Below, piece after piece: positions 25,364 to 37,569 of a stretch of 64,000 bases of DNA. Within the stretch, counting starts at the first letter, position 1; each line of letters starts with the position of its first letter. Location of the stretch: the NCBI GenBank assembly GCA_951804985.1, contig OX638133.1, positions 9,506,501 to 9,570,500 on the forward strand, given 5' to 3'. The translations under genes were made by a program, and so were the position numbers. The notes below the pieces were generated by a model. The model had not been told where the DNA came from. It did no database searches and was given only the letters and a program-made list of their open reading frames with translations. The DNA comes from Dryomyza anilis (Eukaryota; Arthropoda; Insecta; Diptera; Dryomyzidae).

Positions 25364-26144
25364 TTATTTATTTATTGTATATTAAACATGGTTTCATAAT
25401 TAAATATGCTTCTACTTGTTCTGTTTTTGCAACATTTTACTAGGTGATCTTTATTTGACTCTTTTGTGGAATCCTGAGGCAAAACCCTTCAAAAGTGATG
25501 CTCAGTTCTGTTTTAAGACACTTTTAAAATTTCTTTGATTTGTTTATAGACATCAAGCTTTGATTTAAAGGATTTAAATTGATTTAAAGGAGCAGCGAAA
25601 AAGGGACATTTGAAACCAATATTCACATTTGTAAATTTTTCTTTAATCTCGGTACATAAAAGAAAAGAGTGATTTTCATAAATAAAGTAAACAGAAGCTT
25701 AGAATAATAGATCTAGTTTGACATAGAATATATACACCCTTATTTAATTATTGATACCTTAAATTTCAAGCAAATTCTAATAGATACACCATAATACACA
25801 TATGTTTTTTACATTTGACTGATTACAAATTTGTCCAGTTCCACCCAAATTCCATTGGGTTTCATTTTAAAATATTAGCTGTAGTATTTTCTATGGCATC
25901 CGAAAGCAATCAGACAGAAAACATTAATCGATAAAAAGTAAAAAATCATAATATATAGAAAAACACGAGAATCGCCATTTATATATTTAACATAGTAACT
26001 CGAAAACTTTATGTTATATCAAAAAACACTATGTATGAATTGTTAATAAGAATCTTGAAGTCCATCGTACAATCATGTTGTATAAAAAAAATCTGTCATT
26101 TGTTGTGTAGTGTTATGTGTCTTTCTGTATATGAAATTAAAGAT
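25362..26144. other. AT-rich spacer, nothing recognised
   Basis: No supported gene or repeat. Confidence 0.45.
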
Positions 26145-26341
26145 ACGCGCATGTTTCAACTTTCCGATCGAATTTCATATGAACATTTTGTAAACAAACG
26201 GTTTGGAATTTGATGTCTCAATACAAAAAATTGTATTGTATTCATTTGAGAAATATATTTGTGTACTGAGACATCGAATTCAAATACGATTGTTTACAAA
26301 TTTTCATATGAAATTCGATCAAAGGCTGGAATATGCACGAT
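26145..26341. repeat. Foldback element, about 197 bp
   Basis: Arms of about 85-90 bp are imperfect inverted copies: GATCGAATTTCATATGAACA on the left, TTTTCATATGAAATTCGATC on the right, and both contain GTAAACAA- and GAGACAT-type motifs. Small AATACAAAAAATTGTATT centre. Confidence 0.85.
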
Positions 26342-28404
26342 AATTTATTATTACATATTTATTTTATAAATTCGAATAACAGACATTTTCTAGCGAGAAA
26401 TGACAATTATTACAAATGATAATTGTTTCAGAATTTTACGTTAATAGTGACAAAATTGTGACAAAACGGACTATTGTGATCGATTTGAATTTGAGCCTAG
26501 TGCCTGAATAGGGTTATAAATGTTTTTTTTTTGAGAAACGTGAAATATTTTAATAAATCTTTTCGTTGTTGGTCCTTATAATGCCAAATAAAAAGTATTT
26601 TCACAGTCTTTCAAATGACAATTTAAATTTGAAAATTGAACAAATCTTGTTTTTCATTATGATTTTATAAATTTGGAATGACTTTTAAAAAAAGAATGCA
26701 TGTGAATATCTCAAATTCAACAATGTTAAAAATTACCTAAAAAAGTTAAACCTAGTCCTCTCAAATCCCACAATCTGGAGCAAGTAAAAATTCGTAAAAC
26801 GTTACCATTTACTTGGGTAGCACATATGCGCATTTGGGCTGTGTAATTAGCGCCAAGGTAAGATATTGAAATACTACCGAGCGAGCGTCCCCTGAATTTG
26901 AGTACCGGCTAATTTGTTCTGATTCTGCCATTTCATTTGCCATTGCACATGCCGTACGTTGGCCGCAAAACCATAAAACCGAATCCTTTTGCATAATCCG
27001 GGCAACACAATTACGAAAAGCTGAGCTGGCTGGCCGGTAGTCTGTCTGTTTGTCTGACTGTCAATCAATGACAACTCAATTGCAGTGCCGACCATGGTTG
27101 GCTCAGTGAAGTGGACATAACGTCAGGTAGTTTTGCGAGAATGCAGAGTACGGTATGCATCTACGCGTGCATTTAGGTAGCCATGCCTAGTTGGATATTT
27201 TGTGAGCAAAAATTACGTTGAGTGCATTAATTGCAGACAGGTTAATTAAATATTAAGAATAGATTAAGTCAAAGAATTATGTTTATTTTCTGTTTGTTAT
27301 ATTACATATCTATTAAAAAAACATAATTTGTAGTGATACAAATTTTAATTTTCAAAAAAGTTAATTTAAACATTGAGACCCAAAAGAAATAATTTGTTTT
27401 TGAAAAAATAAAATCAAAATAAATATTTATAGTATAAGGAAACGATGAAAACTTTTACCAGAAACTTATAAAAGAATCCGAAATGTAAGAACACTGGGAA
27501 AGAGGTATAATTTTCTCTTCTTTTTTTAAACTTTAGTTCTTTGAGATTATTGTTAAAATAAGCTATCGCTAAAGAACTAAATGCATACTAATTTTAATTC
27601 AACATTTTAACCAGTTCATTTTTGCAGTTAAAAATGTTGGCACTTTGTTCCAACATGTAATCATAGCAGCGACTAATTAAACATTACGAGCAACAAGAAA
27701 TATGTATTTGAATTCAGTTGACTTGATCATTTCCACATAGCATTAATAAATGCATTTTAATTTTGTAATTCTGCAGAATGTAATATATATGCACAACACG
27801 AATGTTTACAAAAAATGATGCTATAAAAACAAACAAAATTTGTTTATAGTACACTTGAAGAAACTGTAAACGTTTCAGTTTTCTTCCAGTGAATACAATT
27901 ACAGTAGCCAATACTGTTTAAGCACACATGAGAAAATCTAATATACATACTGCGAATAAACAAAGGTTTTTGCATTTCAAGTTTCTAAAATTTGATTACA
28001 AAAATCAAAAGTGTTTTAAACTCTCAAACATAATACATAGTTTAAATGTAATAAATTATATTGAACACAAAAAATCTTTGAATTAAATAAATTTTTCTGT
28101 TTAAAACATGTTTTCTGTATCAAATATAAAAATCTTAAAACTATTACTACTTTTTCCAAAGAGTTCGCAACTTTTATCTATTTAACATCAAAGTAACGTA
28201 ATTTTCTTTTTAAATATTTTTCACATCAAATTAAGAAATAATTAGTTTTTCAATTTGATGGGAAAAATTGTCTAGCTACCTAAAGCAAATGTCAATATTA
28301 TAATTATCTTAATAACTATAAACGATTATCTGTAAAATCTCCTAAAATCTCGACCCCTTTTTCTGCAATAAAAAAAAAGATGTGCATAAAGGCGATTCCC
28401 CATT
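26342..28404. other. Gene-poor spacer with a GC-richer island at about 26800-27190
   Basis: The island is not repetitive and lies between strongly AT-rich flanks. Minus-strand open frames of 61-73 codons show no domain. Nothing else was recognised. Confidence 0.35.
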
Positions 28405-29335
28405 TGGAGTGGTCAGGAGCACCTCATCCTTCAATGGACATGTCCAAAATCATTTTTTGTGATATTTCAAAACAGAATGAAAAAAAAAACAGTTGGGAAG
28501 GTTAGATCACATGGGAAATTTTAAAGTAGGTTTTAGTATGATAGTTAGGATTATCAGGTCTAAGCCGACTATAAATACCCTACACATATGTGTGGTTACC
28601 ATTAAAAGTGGTATATATGTCACCAGGGTATACGAATCCTGAAAATGACTACAAACTTTCAATCGCTGAAGAATTTCCATTCATTTGATACCCATATTTA
28701 CAAATGGGTAGGTGTACTTTTTTTTTTGAACCACAAGTCGTTTCGCCGGAAAACATTATTATCATGTACTTGAGCATGAGTCAATACATATTTGACCAAA
28801 AAAAGTTTTCCTAAGCACGTATACAGTAAAATTGATCTGTAGATATAAATTTTATGCGAGGTATTTGAACATAAGTGGTCGGTTCTCAGGTCACAATAGA
28901 CCGATCATGCCAAGATCTTGTTCAGACAGCTTAGATATATAAGTAATCTAAATCTAAAGTTTCATTGCTCTAGCTCTTCTATTTTTTTCTGTAATCGTGA
29001 TTTCAACAGACAGACAGACAGACGCTCATCGCTAAATCGACTCAGGTCATGCTGATCAAGAATATATATATATACTTTTCCATACCGGAAATGCTTCCGT
29101 ATGGGTGTTACAAACGGCGTACCAAACTGAATATACCCTTTCACTTTTAGTGTAGGGTATAAATTTTGTCCAGGATCATCATGAACATGTCCAGCAACAC
29201 CTCATCCTCCAGTGTACATGTCCAAAATCATTTTTATGACATTTTAAAACATAGTAAAAAATGTTTGTCCAAGGTCATCATTGACATGACCAAGAAGCAC
29301 CTCATCTTCCAATGGACATGTCGAAACCTTTGTTT
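28405..29335. repeat. Tandem repeat of about 110 bp, interrupted by a mini-me-like element
   Basis: Units sharing AGCACCTCATC-TTCCAATGGACATGTC and AAAATCATTTTT lie at 28405-28489, 29164-29270 and 29271-29335. The first two were separated by the insertion at 28490-29160. Confidence 0.7.
28490..29160 (-). mobile_element. mini-me-like element, subfamily A copy 4
   Basis: Reverse-oriented, 671 bp: starts CAGTTGGGAAGGTTAGATCA after an A run and ends CACTTTTAGTGTAGGGTAT. TA run, core and GTCY run all present on the minus strand. Confidence 0.9.
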
Positions 29336-29375
29336 AAATATCATCCAGTAGCAATTGGATGTGTCCAATCTCTCA

Positions 29376-29690
29376 TTTGTCCTCATATTTTTCTAATCAT
29401 TTTTATCATCATTTGTCTCATCATTATTCTCATCATTTTTTTCATCTATTCTCACCTTTTTTCTCATCATTTTTTTCATCTATTCTCACCTTTTTTCTCA
29501 TCATTTTTTTCATCATTTATTTTCATCTTCAAATGATGAGAATTCGCTACGTTCGCTTCATTCAATGATGAGAACAGTTGAAGATACAAATTATTTTCAT
29601 CATCAATGATGAGTACTTTTGAAGATGAGAATTATTTCGATCATATATTTATTTACATCAATGATGAAAAAATATATTTATCAGTAGTGA
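29376..29690. repeat. TCAT/ATGATGAG low-complexity tract
   Basis: First half is TCATCATTTTTTTCATC-like with two direct copies of about 38 bp; second half is ATGATGAG-like, so the two halves can fold on each other. Open frames here are repeat artefacts. Confidence 0.8.
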
Positions 29691-30264
29691 GCAAAAAATT
29701 CTCATCTTTAGTGAGGGATATAAATTGAGCGATGAGGGAAAAAAACCATCTTCGATCCCTGAGGGGTTACTATGTATCGCGATTCGAAAGTCAATGCAAT
29801 ACGAAAGTCAATGCAATATGAAAGTCAATTTAAATCGAATATCAAAGCGTTACGAAGGCAAATTCATACAATATAACGGAATTGAAAAGGTAGCCGTGTT
29901 GTCACTTTGTGAATTTGAATACAAAAGTTCCAAATTTAAATGCGAAAGACACACTACTAAAGTACCATTTATTAGAATGCTAGTAATATCACTTTCGCAT
30001 CGCATTACAGAGTAACTCCCCTGGTTTTATAGTATACGTTTGTATCTACTTATTTAATGTGTTTAAATTTTGAAAAAACTCTATATATAAACACTTCAAT
30101 TCTAGAACATTTTTTTCATGATCTTAACCAAGAAATCATTCTCTAATATATTTGCATCCCAAAGCGAATCAAATTGAATAATATATATACTATTTGTATA
30201 ATAAAATATTCGTATAAGTATAAAAATTTAAAAAAATATGTATAATTTTTAGGTAATAATGCTT
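29691..30264. other. Spacer downstream of the LITAF gene
   Basis: Short direct units CGAAAGTCAATGCAATA at about 29785-29835. No gene supported. Confidence 0.4.
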
Positions 30265-30270
30265 TTTATT
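30265..30270 (-). terminator. Likely poly(A) signal of the LITAF gene
   Basis: AATAAA on the minus strand about 130 bases after the stop codon. Confidence 0.45.
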
Positions 30271-30396
30271 AGTTTTGTTATACAAATTGTATATTTGCAT
30301 ATATGGCATGTGTTTTGGTTAATGTTTAATATATAATTATATATATAATATTAATAGTATAAAAAAAGGCACAGCATGCTGGCATCAGTGTCGTCT

Positions 30397-32509
30397 CTAG
30401 GACTGATAAGTACCAATGAAAGCACCACACATGGGACAAAAGTGATTGGCGTTGCGGCACGAATCCATACAGTATGGCAAGCAGCAGCAGCAACTGCAAA
30501 TATATGGAATGTGGTATTTATGTATAACAAAGCATAAACTCAGAGACCCTATATTGTACCCAATAGAGGCACCTTTTTTTATACTGTAGTGTAATATAAT
30601 TATTTTTAAAACCATTCACGCGCTTAGCACACATGACTCACTTTCAAATTTTTGTATTTATATCGTAGTTTATGGAAATCATATACTTCAGCTTTATTTT
30701 TTTTATTTAAAATTGAATCGATAACGTCTAAAGTATTGTGAGTTTATATCTCGTATGGCAAAACAACTTATAAAATTTATCAAATACTTTTTAAAATATG
30801 TATTAATAAATTGTAAAAAAAAAAAACAAATAACAAAATTTATGAAAAAATAAAACGTATTTACTTCAAACAACATTTAACAAAAAAACATTGATAACAT
30901 GGTTGACATTCAACCAGAAAGTATACATTTTTAATAGAGATTCCTTCCGAGTTTGCCGGCGTCGCTGCCGAAAACATTGGTTATGTGGAAGTGGAATTTT
31001 ACAGATTGAAGTTAACAGAGGAAAACAGTGCACAAAACTGGATCTGTCCGCGGATAATTTGCAACCAAACTTACCAAGATATATTGCCAAACTTATAAGA
31101 TATATTGATATATTTCAATTATTTTTCTGGCCAAAAATGTGTCAGAAAACATCAGAATATTGATTCGAAAATGTGTCTGTTGACAACATTTTCGTTTCAA
31201 TTTCCACATAACCAATGTTTGAATTTATTTGACAAAAGTGGCAGCGAAACCACCTGTACGAAAACTCTGTATCAAATATATACTCTCTGATTCAAAAACA
31301 AAGAGTAACTTAAAATTGGTCAAATTAAATTTTTATCAGCAGTTTGCTTTGGTGTGTTATAAACTGTTATCGTTTTTGATTTTGATATACTGACGCATAT
31401 TCTTTGACAATTTAAAGTCGACTTTAAAATTCAAGCCACGCTTTTTTGACAACTTTCACATAGAAAATATGTCAAAAAGCTCATTTTTATTTTAAAGTCG
31501 AATTTAAATTTGTGTTCATGAATATGCGTCATTTATTCAACTTTATCACGATTTGGAATTCAAATTCGATATCGTCCTTACAGAAGTAAAACTAGCAACC
31601 ATTTAAAATATAATAATTGGTTTACAAAATACTTTGAATATTTGTTATCTTAAATTCAACGAGACCAATATTGGTATCAAATGTTTAGAATATGGTCAAT
31701 CAGTCGAATGGCAATTCAATTTTTATAATTTATTACCCGAAATATGAATTATGGTGCAGCAAAAAATATTTGTGTTACAATATAATTACGGTTTTAGATA
31801 ATTTTAGGTCTGTGATCTTCAATCTTTGTTTGAGCACCAAAATTTATGTGAAATGAAATTTAAAAAACGGGTGATATTGTTCCGGGTGTCCCGACAAACA
31901 ATAAAATGAGTTGAAATTAATGAATTTTGTAATTTACTGTCTGAAATGTAATCGTTTTCAAATCACATAAATGATATAAGCAAATGCAGAATGGGATAAT
32001 TTCAATTTTGATTATAAATTACAAAAGCGATTAGGTCAGAGCCAGTACATTTCGAAACATTTCACTCTATATCCTGAATAATTTTCACGATGTTTCAAAA
32101 TGGTTTCTAAAGCTCGAATTGGTTTCAAAAATATATAGATGCAATTTAGTAAACCATAATAATAATAAAAAAAAAACACTTACAGTGTCAATGAGAGTAG
32201 CAGACATGCAATGTGTGTTTTGGCGGTGGAACGATGACGAACCCGCGTCTTGACGCGACAGCGACACTGCGGACATGAGAGCTCCGTGGACTCCGGGCCC
32301 ACGGGTGGATTGTAGTTCAGCATTTGTGGCGGTATATGCAGTGGTGCTGCTGGCATCGCCTGACCCATTATTGATTCCTGCTGTTGTTGCAGTGGCTGTT
32401 GGACAACATAAGGCGGTGCAGCTGCACTGGTTGAGCATTCATAATTCTGCACATTTATTTGTTCCATGTCATTGTACATTTGCTTGTAAAGATTTTTGTC
32501 ACTATCCAT
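30397..32509 (-). CDS. LITAF-domain (LPS-induced TNF factor-like) membrane protein, 2 exons
   Basis: Exon 1 is 32509 down to 32184 (ATG 32509-32507, context AAAATGG; donor GTAAGT), exon 2 is 30493 down to 30397 (acceptor TTTGCAG, stop TAG). Joined length 423 bases, 140 residues. Residues 1-72 are Gln/Pro/Met-rich and flexible-looking (APPYVVQQPLQQQQ). The LITAF domain spans about 76-139: zinc ligands C79-PQ-C82 and H126-F-C128-PM-C131, separated by a hydrophobic, cysteine-rich segment (about 98-117, with CCCC at 110-113). In known LITAF proteins this zinc-ribbon-like domain with its membrane-inserted middle anchors the protein peripherally on late endosome/lysosome membranes. The 1.69 kb intron splits the domain directly before the CCCC run and contains two degenerate inverted repeats. 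Flies have several such paralogues; I do not assign an orthologue. Exon joining is inferred from splice sites and phase. Confidence 0.92.
30900..31290. repeat. Degenerate inverted repeat in the LITAF intron
   Basis: CGCTGCCGAAAACATTGGTT and GGAAGTGG on one side are mirrored by CACATAACCAATGTTTGAAT and GGCAGCGAA on the other. The open frames across it are not supported as genes. Confidence 0.55.
31391..31531. repeat. 141-bp MITE in the LITAF intron
   Basis: Ends TGACGCATATTC and GAATATGCGTCA are perfect inverted repeats; the arms also share TTTAAAGTCGA and TTTTTGACA/TGTCAAAAA. Confidence 0.88.
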
Positions 32510-34075
32510 TTTAGTTTCGGTGAATCGATGCCACTCAATAAAAACGTATGTCTATGATCGAGCTCAAAAACTGTACTAAAGTAACTGAAGAAATCATATT
32601 TCGATTTGTTGTTGTTTCGTCAGTGAAATGTGAAATGCAAGATGTAATCGCAGCAAGCGAAGAAAATTGTTTATTTTTTTTAAATAATCCTCACAAGTTG
32701 CAGAGGTGGCCACTAGGTAGTAGGTCAAACAATTTTTAACCCTATGTCCCAAGTGCCAACTTTCAGATTTTTTTTAATCGCTGGTAGATAAAAGATATCT
32801 TAATAGATTTTTTAAATTTCGTGTCAGATATTTCATTCTAAATAAGTATTTTTCACACAATTTTAATATATAAGATATATATGATTAATTTTAATATTTT
32901 TTTTTATTAAATAATTTTTAAAATAGAAAATCACACATAAATATTTTTTTGTAATAAAATAGTATAATTTTCCAAAAGAATAATTTCTTTTGACTAATTA
33001 CCAACACATTTACCGAAACCGATATCCAATTAGACTGTTTCAATTTTTTATACCGAGACTAACAACAAAAGTAAAAATCAACATAAAAGGTTGGCAATTT
33101 ATTGTGAAATTCAGGTTACCTGCCGAAATGGAATTAAAAAACAATTGCCTTGAAAATTAAATACAATGTACCTATTTAGAGGAATTAAACATTTAATTAA
33201 ACTGCTAATTTGTTGCCGCTGGTCGACAATGCGTTCCAAGTTTTTGTGCCATTTTCCGATAATGGTAAACCGGGAATTTTTGGTCACCTCTAATTATTTT
33301 TTTAAGAGTCAGCGGTTTTGCACATGGTACGTGCATAGTTGCCAACCAAAACCCCACAAAAAATAAAATACCTTTTTCCAAACGACTATTTAAGATTTCC
33401 CACATCGTAATATTCCCAGCAAGAAACTGCTGACCGAAACTTCAATACAAATGCAAAATGTTTGAGACTCACTTATACATGTAATAAAAAGCTGTGTAAA
33501 CGTGCGTAAGACAGGGATGTAAAGTCACACGTATACAAAAGTTTTGATCATTTTTTTCCCGACGCTATTCTATATGTGATCGAAATTATGATCGAAACTT
33601 TGATCATTGCTACCCCTTAAATGATCAATAAAATGACCGACTGTGTTATTGCTGGGTTGGTTGAATTAATTCCCACAGCAATTAAAAATTACCACAAAAA
33701 TTCATACATTTGGTGTGTTCTTAAATTGTAATTCGATACAAAAAAAAATATTTCGTGAAAAAACTTCCCACAGCTAATAAAAATTCCCATGTGAATTACC
33801 TACCCAACAGCAGTTAAAAATTACCACAAATAGGAAATTTCCCACGGAACTGACAACTATGTGCCAATGTTCTATAAATCTCTTGGCCCGCATATCAATT
33901 GCACTGGACACTTCGGTTGTAACAATGCGATTGCAAAAGCTTTTGCTTTGTTTATGTTTTTATGTTTTGTCGTTTACTAAAATGGAGGGTTCAAATTAAT
34001 GAATTCTAGTGATTCTGTCAATACGAGTACTTTAGAATACTCCAATTTATTTTGCTGATTTTTAATTATTATGGG
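32510..34075. other. Spacer upstream of the LITAF gene
   Basis: The first few hundred bases must hold the LITAF promoter, but no TATA or initiator could be assigned with confidence. The region near 33650-33850 has loosely repeated TTCCCACAG/TTACCACAAA words. No gene recognised. Confidence 0.4.
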
Positions 34076-34653
34076 TGTGTGCAAGTTTGTCTAAATTGGA
34101 AATCAAATTTAATTGTTGGAAGCTGTCGATAATGCAGTATTAATTATCATTGGCTGCATTCAGCGATCTCAGCAGTTGCGAAACTGCTCAGTAATTAATC
34201 GCTCACTGTTTTTGAATGCACCGCTATCTCAGCTGTCAATTTACAAATTAATTTATTATTAAAGTTACATACGACTGTTTTTGAATGCACCGCTATCTCA
34301 GCTGTCAATTTACAAATTAATTTATTATTAAAGTTACATACGACTCTTTAATTGATTGAAAACATATTTTTCAATCTAAATTCCATTTTTGTTTATAAAT
34401 ATTTGAGTTAAAATGTCATCGAATGTCATCGATAACAAAGGCAGCGCAAATGTAGCGTAAAAATTTTATGCTGGAAAAAATGGCGACCGCTCACTAAACA
34501 TGTTGAGAGTAGCATGTCATTCAAGCGAAAATTACTCAACAGTTCCACAACTGCTGAGGTCGCTGAATGCAGCCATTGTAAACTATATACTGTATTACCG
34601 ACAACATCTATCAATTAAGTTAGTCTTCAAATTTAGAAAAACTTGCGCACAGC
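34076..34653. repeat. TIR element of about 578 bp
   Basis: Arms of about 115 bp: TGTGTGCAAGTTTGTCTAAA at the left and TTTAGAAAAACTTGCGCACA at the right, both including a GGCTGCATTCAGCGA-type block. A short relative (134 bp) lies in intron 4 of KLHL-C. Non-coding. Confidence 0.85.
34206..34343. repeat. Exact 69-bp direct duplication
   Basis: Two adjacent units (34206-34274 and 34275-34343) beginning CTGTTTTTGAATGCACCGCT, with no difference seen by eye, inside the TIR element. Confidence 0.92.
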
Positions 34654-34820
34654 TTTAGGGCCTGTACGAATACAGACTAATATTTAGGGAGTGTGCGAAT
34701 TCGACTAAATTGCAGACTAAACTAAATTGAATGAGTTTTCATTCGATCACAATTCGGTAATTGTTAAAGTCCGTAATCAATCGGTTACACATGACAACAA
34801 ATGTTCAACTTTTTCTTCCT

Positions 34821-36961
34821 TCTTCCGGTTTGATAACGATTTTATAGTAACATGGGTCGCTGATCTCGAATCTGAAGTCTGTTTTGCTCTATCAGCTCTG
34901 GGTTCCTCACAATATGGGGTCAAATATGAACAATTAGGATGTTTAAACAGTACTCAAAATATATTCTTTTCAAAATATACAGGTTTGGTGCCTTTAGAAA
35001 TGTTGTTTATCATGAACAGACACGATGGTGCCAAAGTAAAAAAATGCGCCTGTTCATGATAAACAACATTTCTAAAGGCACCAAAGGCAAAAATATTTTG
35101 AAATGAATATATTTTGAGTACTGTCTTTAAACACCCTAATTCAGGCATGTCAAACACGCGGCCCGCCAACATTTCTGTGCGGCCCGCGAAGACTTTTTAA
35201 ATAATATAAGAAAAATTTTGAAAATTTTTTAAAATATTTTATTTTCAGGCGTTAAAATGATTATTATATTAAATAACGGAGGTATAATCAAGATTACCAT
35301 TTATTCTTGGTTAAAAATTTATTAATTTATTTAAAAAAAAATGAATATTTTTATATTTTCCAAAATTTAATAATCTGAAATTAAGACTCGAGTCTTAATT
35401 TATTTTCATAATTTTCATTTTAAATATTATACATGGCGTTGAACAAATGGCATAAAAATATTGTTTATCTTTTTTTCATCAAGTAATATTGTTTTTTATT
35501 CATAAAATTTTAAATTTAATGTAAAGTTTTGAATTTCCGTTGGATATATTTCGCCGGCATTTATAAAAAATATATGGTAGTGCGTCGTTTTGTACATCTA
35601 ACACCGAAGAGAAAATTAAATTATTGTTTTTGGTTCGACTAATTAAAATAAAAGGAGAGAAAAATAATTAAAACTTAAAAATCTTAAAAACTAGACCCTA
35701 TTTAACTAAACCATTTTCGGAATTAGCTCCAGTATCAAATAAAAGCGCAATCAAAATAAAACAAGAATCAAAAATTTGTAGACAAGAGTCTTGCATTGTA
35801 AAAATTGGAATTGTATTCATTTTAACATTTTTTTTTAGTAAGTAAAACTTTTTGTTTAGAGACATTCCACACCAAATCTATCAGAGTTCCAGACTCACCT
35901 TCTCCAGAGATACAGAGGTCCAAAGTTTCAAAAAATTAATCAATAATCACTTTTTGTGGTCGTAGAAAAAAAACTATTGACCGTAGAATGCTGAAAACCT
36001 CATTTTAAGGATAATAAAATAAACTTTGTTATAACTCCTAAATCCGCACATCTCTAATCAATGGATTGTCCTTGCAATTTAAATTAGTTGTGCATAAAAA
36101 GGAACTCTTTTCAAATTTATATAAATTTCAAATTTATATACGATATTTAAAAAAAACTTTTTTAATATGTTTGGTAAGAAGTCTGCCATGTGATTTATGC
36201 CACGAAGTTTTCTCGAACTAACTTGGATAACAAAAATTCGATCTCGTTGCTAATTTTTAAAATTTCATAATTTTAGTAGAGTAAAATTTTATATTAGGAT
36301 ATTTAAACATTTTCCACATCGCAATGTTTTGAAATATATCTCTATATATTTGAACTATTTGATCGTTTTTATTATCGTATCGAAAAAAAAACGGCCTTAT
36401 GTCGCTTTGAACTATTTTTGTAGTTTTAGTACGATTTGGCCTTCGACATTGGTACAAGAGCTAATTAGATATCGTACGATTTTGCGGACATAAAAAGTTG
36501 CAACAATTTTTGATGATTGTTAGATCTGTTTAACAAAATTGTCTGTGGTGTTTAAAATATACTCCATTGTATATACCTCTGACAAAATTTTTGGCAGGAT
36601 CAAAGAAATTCGAACATTTTTTCGATCTATTTCAAACAGACAAAAATCGCACCACTTTTTGCAAAATTTTCGACTGCAGCGCTTTTAACGAGGATCAATG
36701 GAAAATGTTATCATCTTACAACAGAAGAATCAAATGTAAAAAACGAGCGAATTTTTTTTTTTTATGGTACACAATTGCGACCCGCCTCATCTTTTGAGTT
36801 GCCAATGCGGCCCGTGATGCCAAATGAGTTTGACATGCCTGCCCTAATTTTTATATTTGACCCCAAATTGTGAAGAACCCAGAGCTGATGGAGCAAAACG
36901 GACTTCAGATTCCAAATCAGGGACCCCACGTTACCCTAAAATCGTTATCAAACCGGAAGAT
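34821..36961. repeat. Palindromic foldback element split by a hAT element
   Basis: Left arm 34821-35022 is mirrored by 35053-35141 plus 36850-36961: CTTCCGGTTTGATAACGATT against AATCGTTATCAAACCGGAAG, and GGTGCC..GTTTATCATGAACAG against its complement. The spacer at the centre is about 30 bp. Removing the hAT insertion gives a nearly continuous hairpin of about 200-bp arms. A fragment of the centre recurs at 43190-43292. Confidence 0.85.
35142..36841. mobile_element. hAT-type DNA transposon, 1,700 bp, with 8-bp target duplication
   Basis: Inverted ends CAGGCATGTCAAAC / GTTTGACATGCCTG followed by CGGCCCGC-type motifs on both sides. Perfect 8-bp target duplication CCCTAATT at 35134-35141 and 36842-36849. 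End sequence and duplication length fit the hAT superfamily. No transposase frame is visible, so it is probably non-autonomous or decayed. Confidence 0.92.
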
Positions 36962-37016
36962 GGTATTTTTGCTGCACTGTGTTATTAGAGAGAATAATTA
37001 TCCTTGAGAAAAATTG

Positions 37017-37550
37017 TCTGGCCTTTAATTACAGACAAAATTTTTGGCAGGATCGAGGCAGTTTAGAAAAACTTTTTCGATATATTTCAAACAGACATAG
37101 GCGGAGTTTATATAACAAGCTGTTTATTTTCTGCTCGTTCCCAAAATATGCCGTGAATCTGCCAATAAAATTCCATAAGATTTTACAACCTGCCCCAGAC
37201 AAAATTTTTGGCAGGATCGAGGCAGTTCAGAAACATTTTCTCGACATATTTCAAACAGACAATGGCGCAGTTTGTATCAAAAGGTGCCTGTATTCTACCC
37301 ATTCCCAAAATATGGCGCAAATCTGCCATTAAAATGCCATTAAATTTTACAATCTGCAATACACTTCCAAAGATATTCTATTTAGCTGTGCGTTTGCCAG
37401 AAATACGCCCGAAATATTTCAGATAAATAACATATTTTGGGAAAGGGCAGAAAAAAGACAGCTTTTGATACAAACTCCGTCTATGTCTGAATGACATATG
37501 TCGAGAACTGCCTCGACACTGCCAAATATTTTGTCTGGGATTATATTAGA
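37017..37550. repeat. Direct and inverted 160-bp units shared with the hAT interior
   Basis: GACAAAATTTTTGGCAGGAT starts units at about 37033 and 37198, each followed by a TATTTCAAACAGACA motif; a reverse copy occupies about 37430-37545, ending CAAATATTTTGTCTG. A fourth unit lies inside the hAT element at 36580-36640. Confidence 0.8.
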
Positions 37551-37569
37551 AAAAAAGCCTTATTAATAT

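Noticed and set aside
28405..29335. Regular repeats considered as a CRISPR-like array
   Set aside because: Units are contiguous diverged tandem copies without unique spacers, in a eukaryotic genome.
34727..35059. 110-codon frame near a palindrome
   Set aside because: Lies in the left arm of the foldback element; the mirrored arm has frames in the opposite strand.
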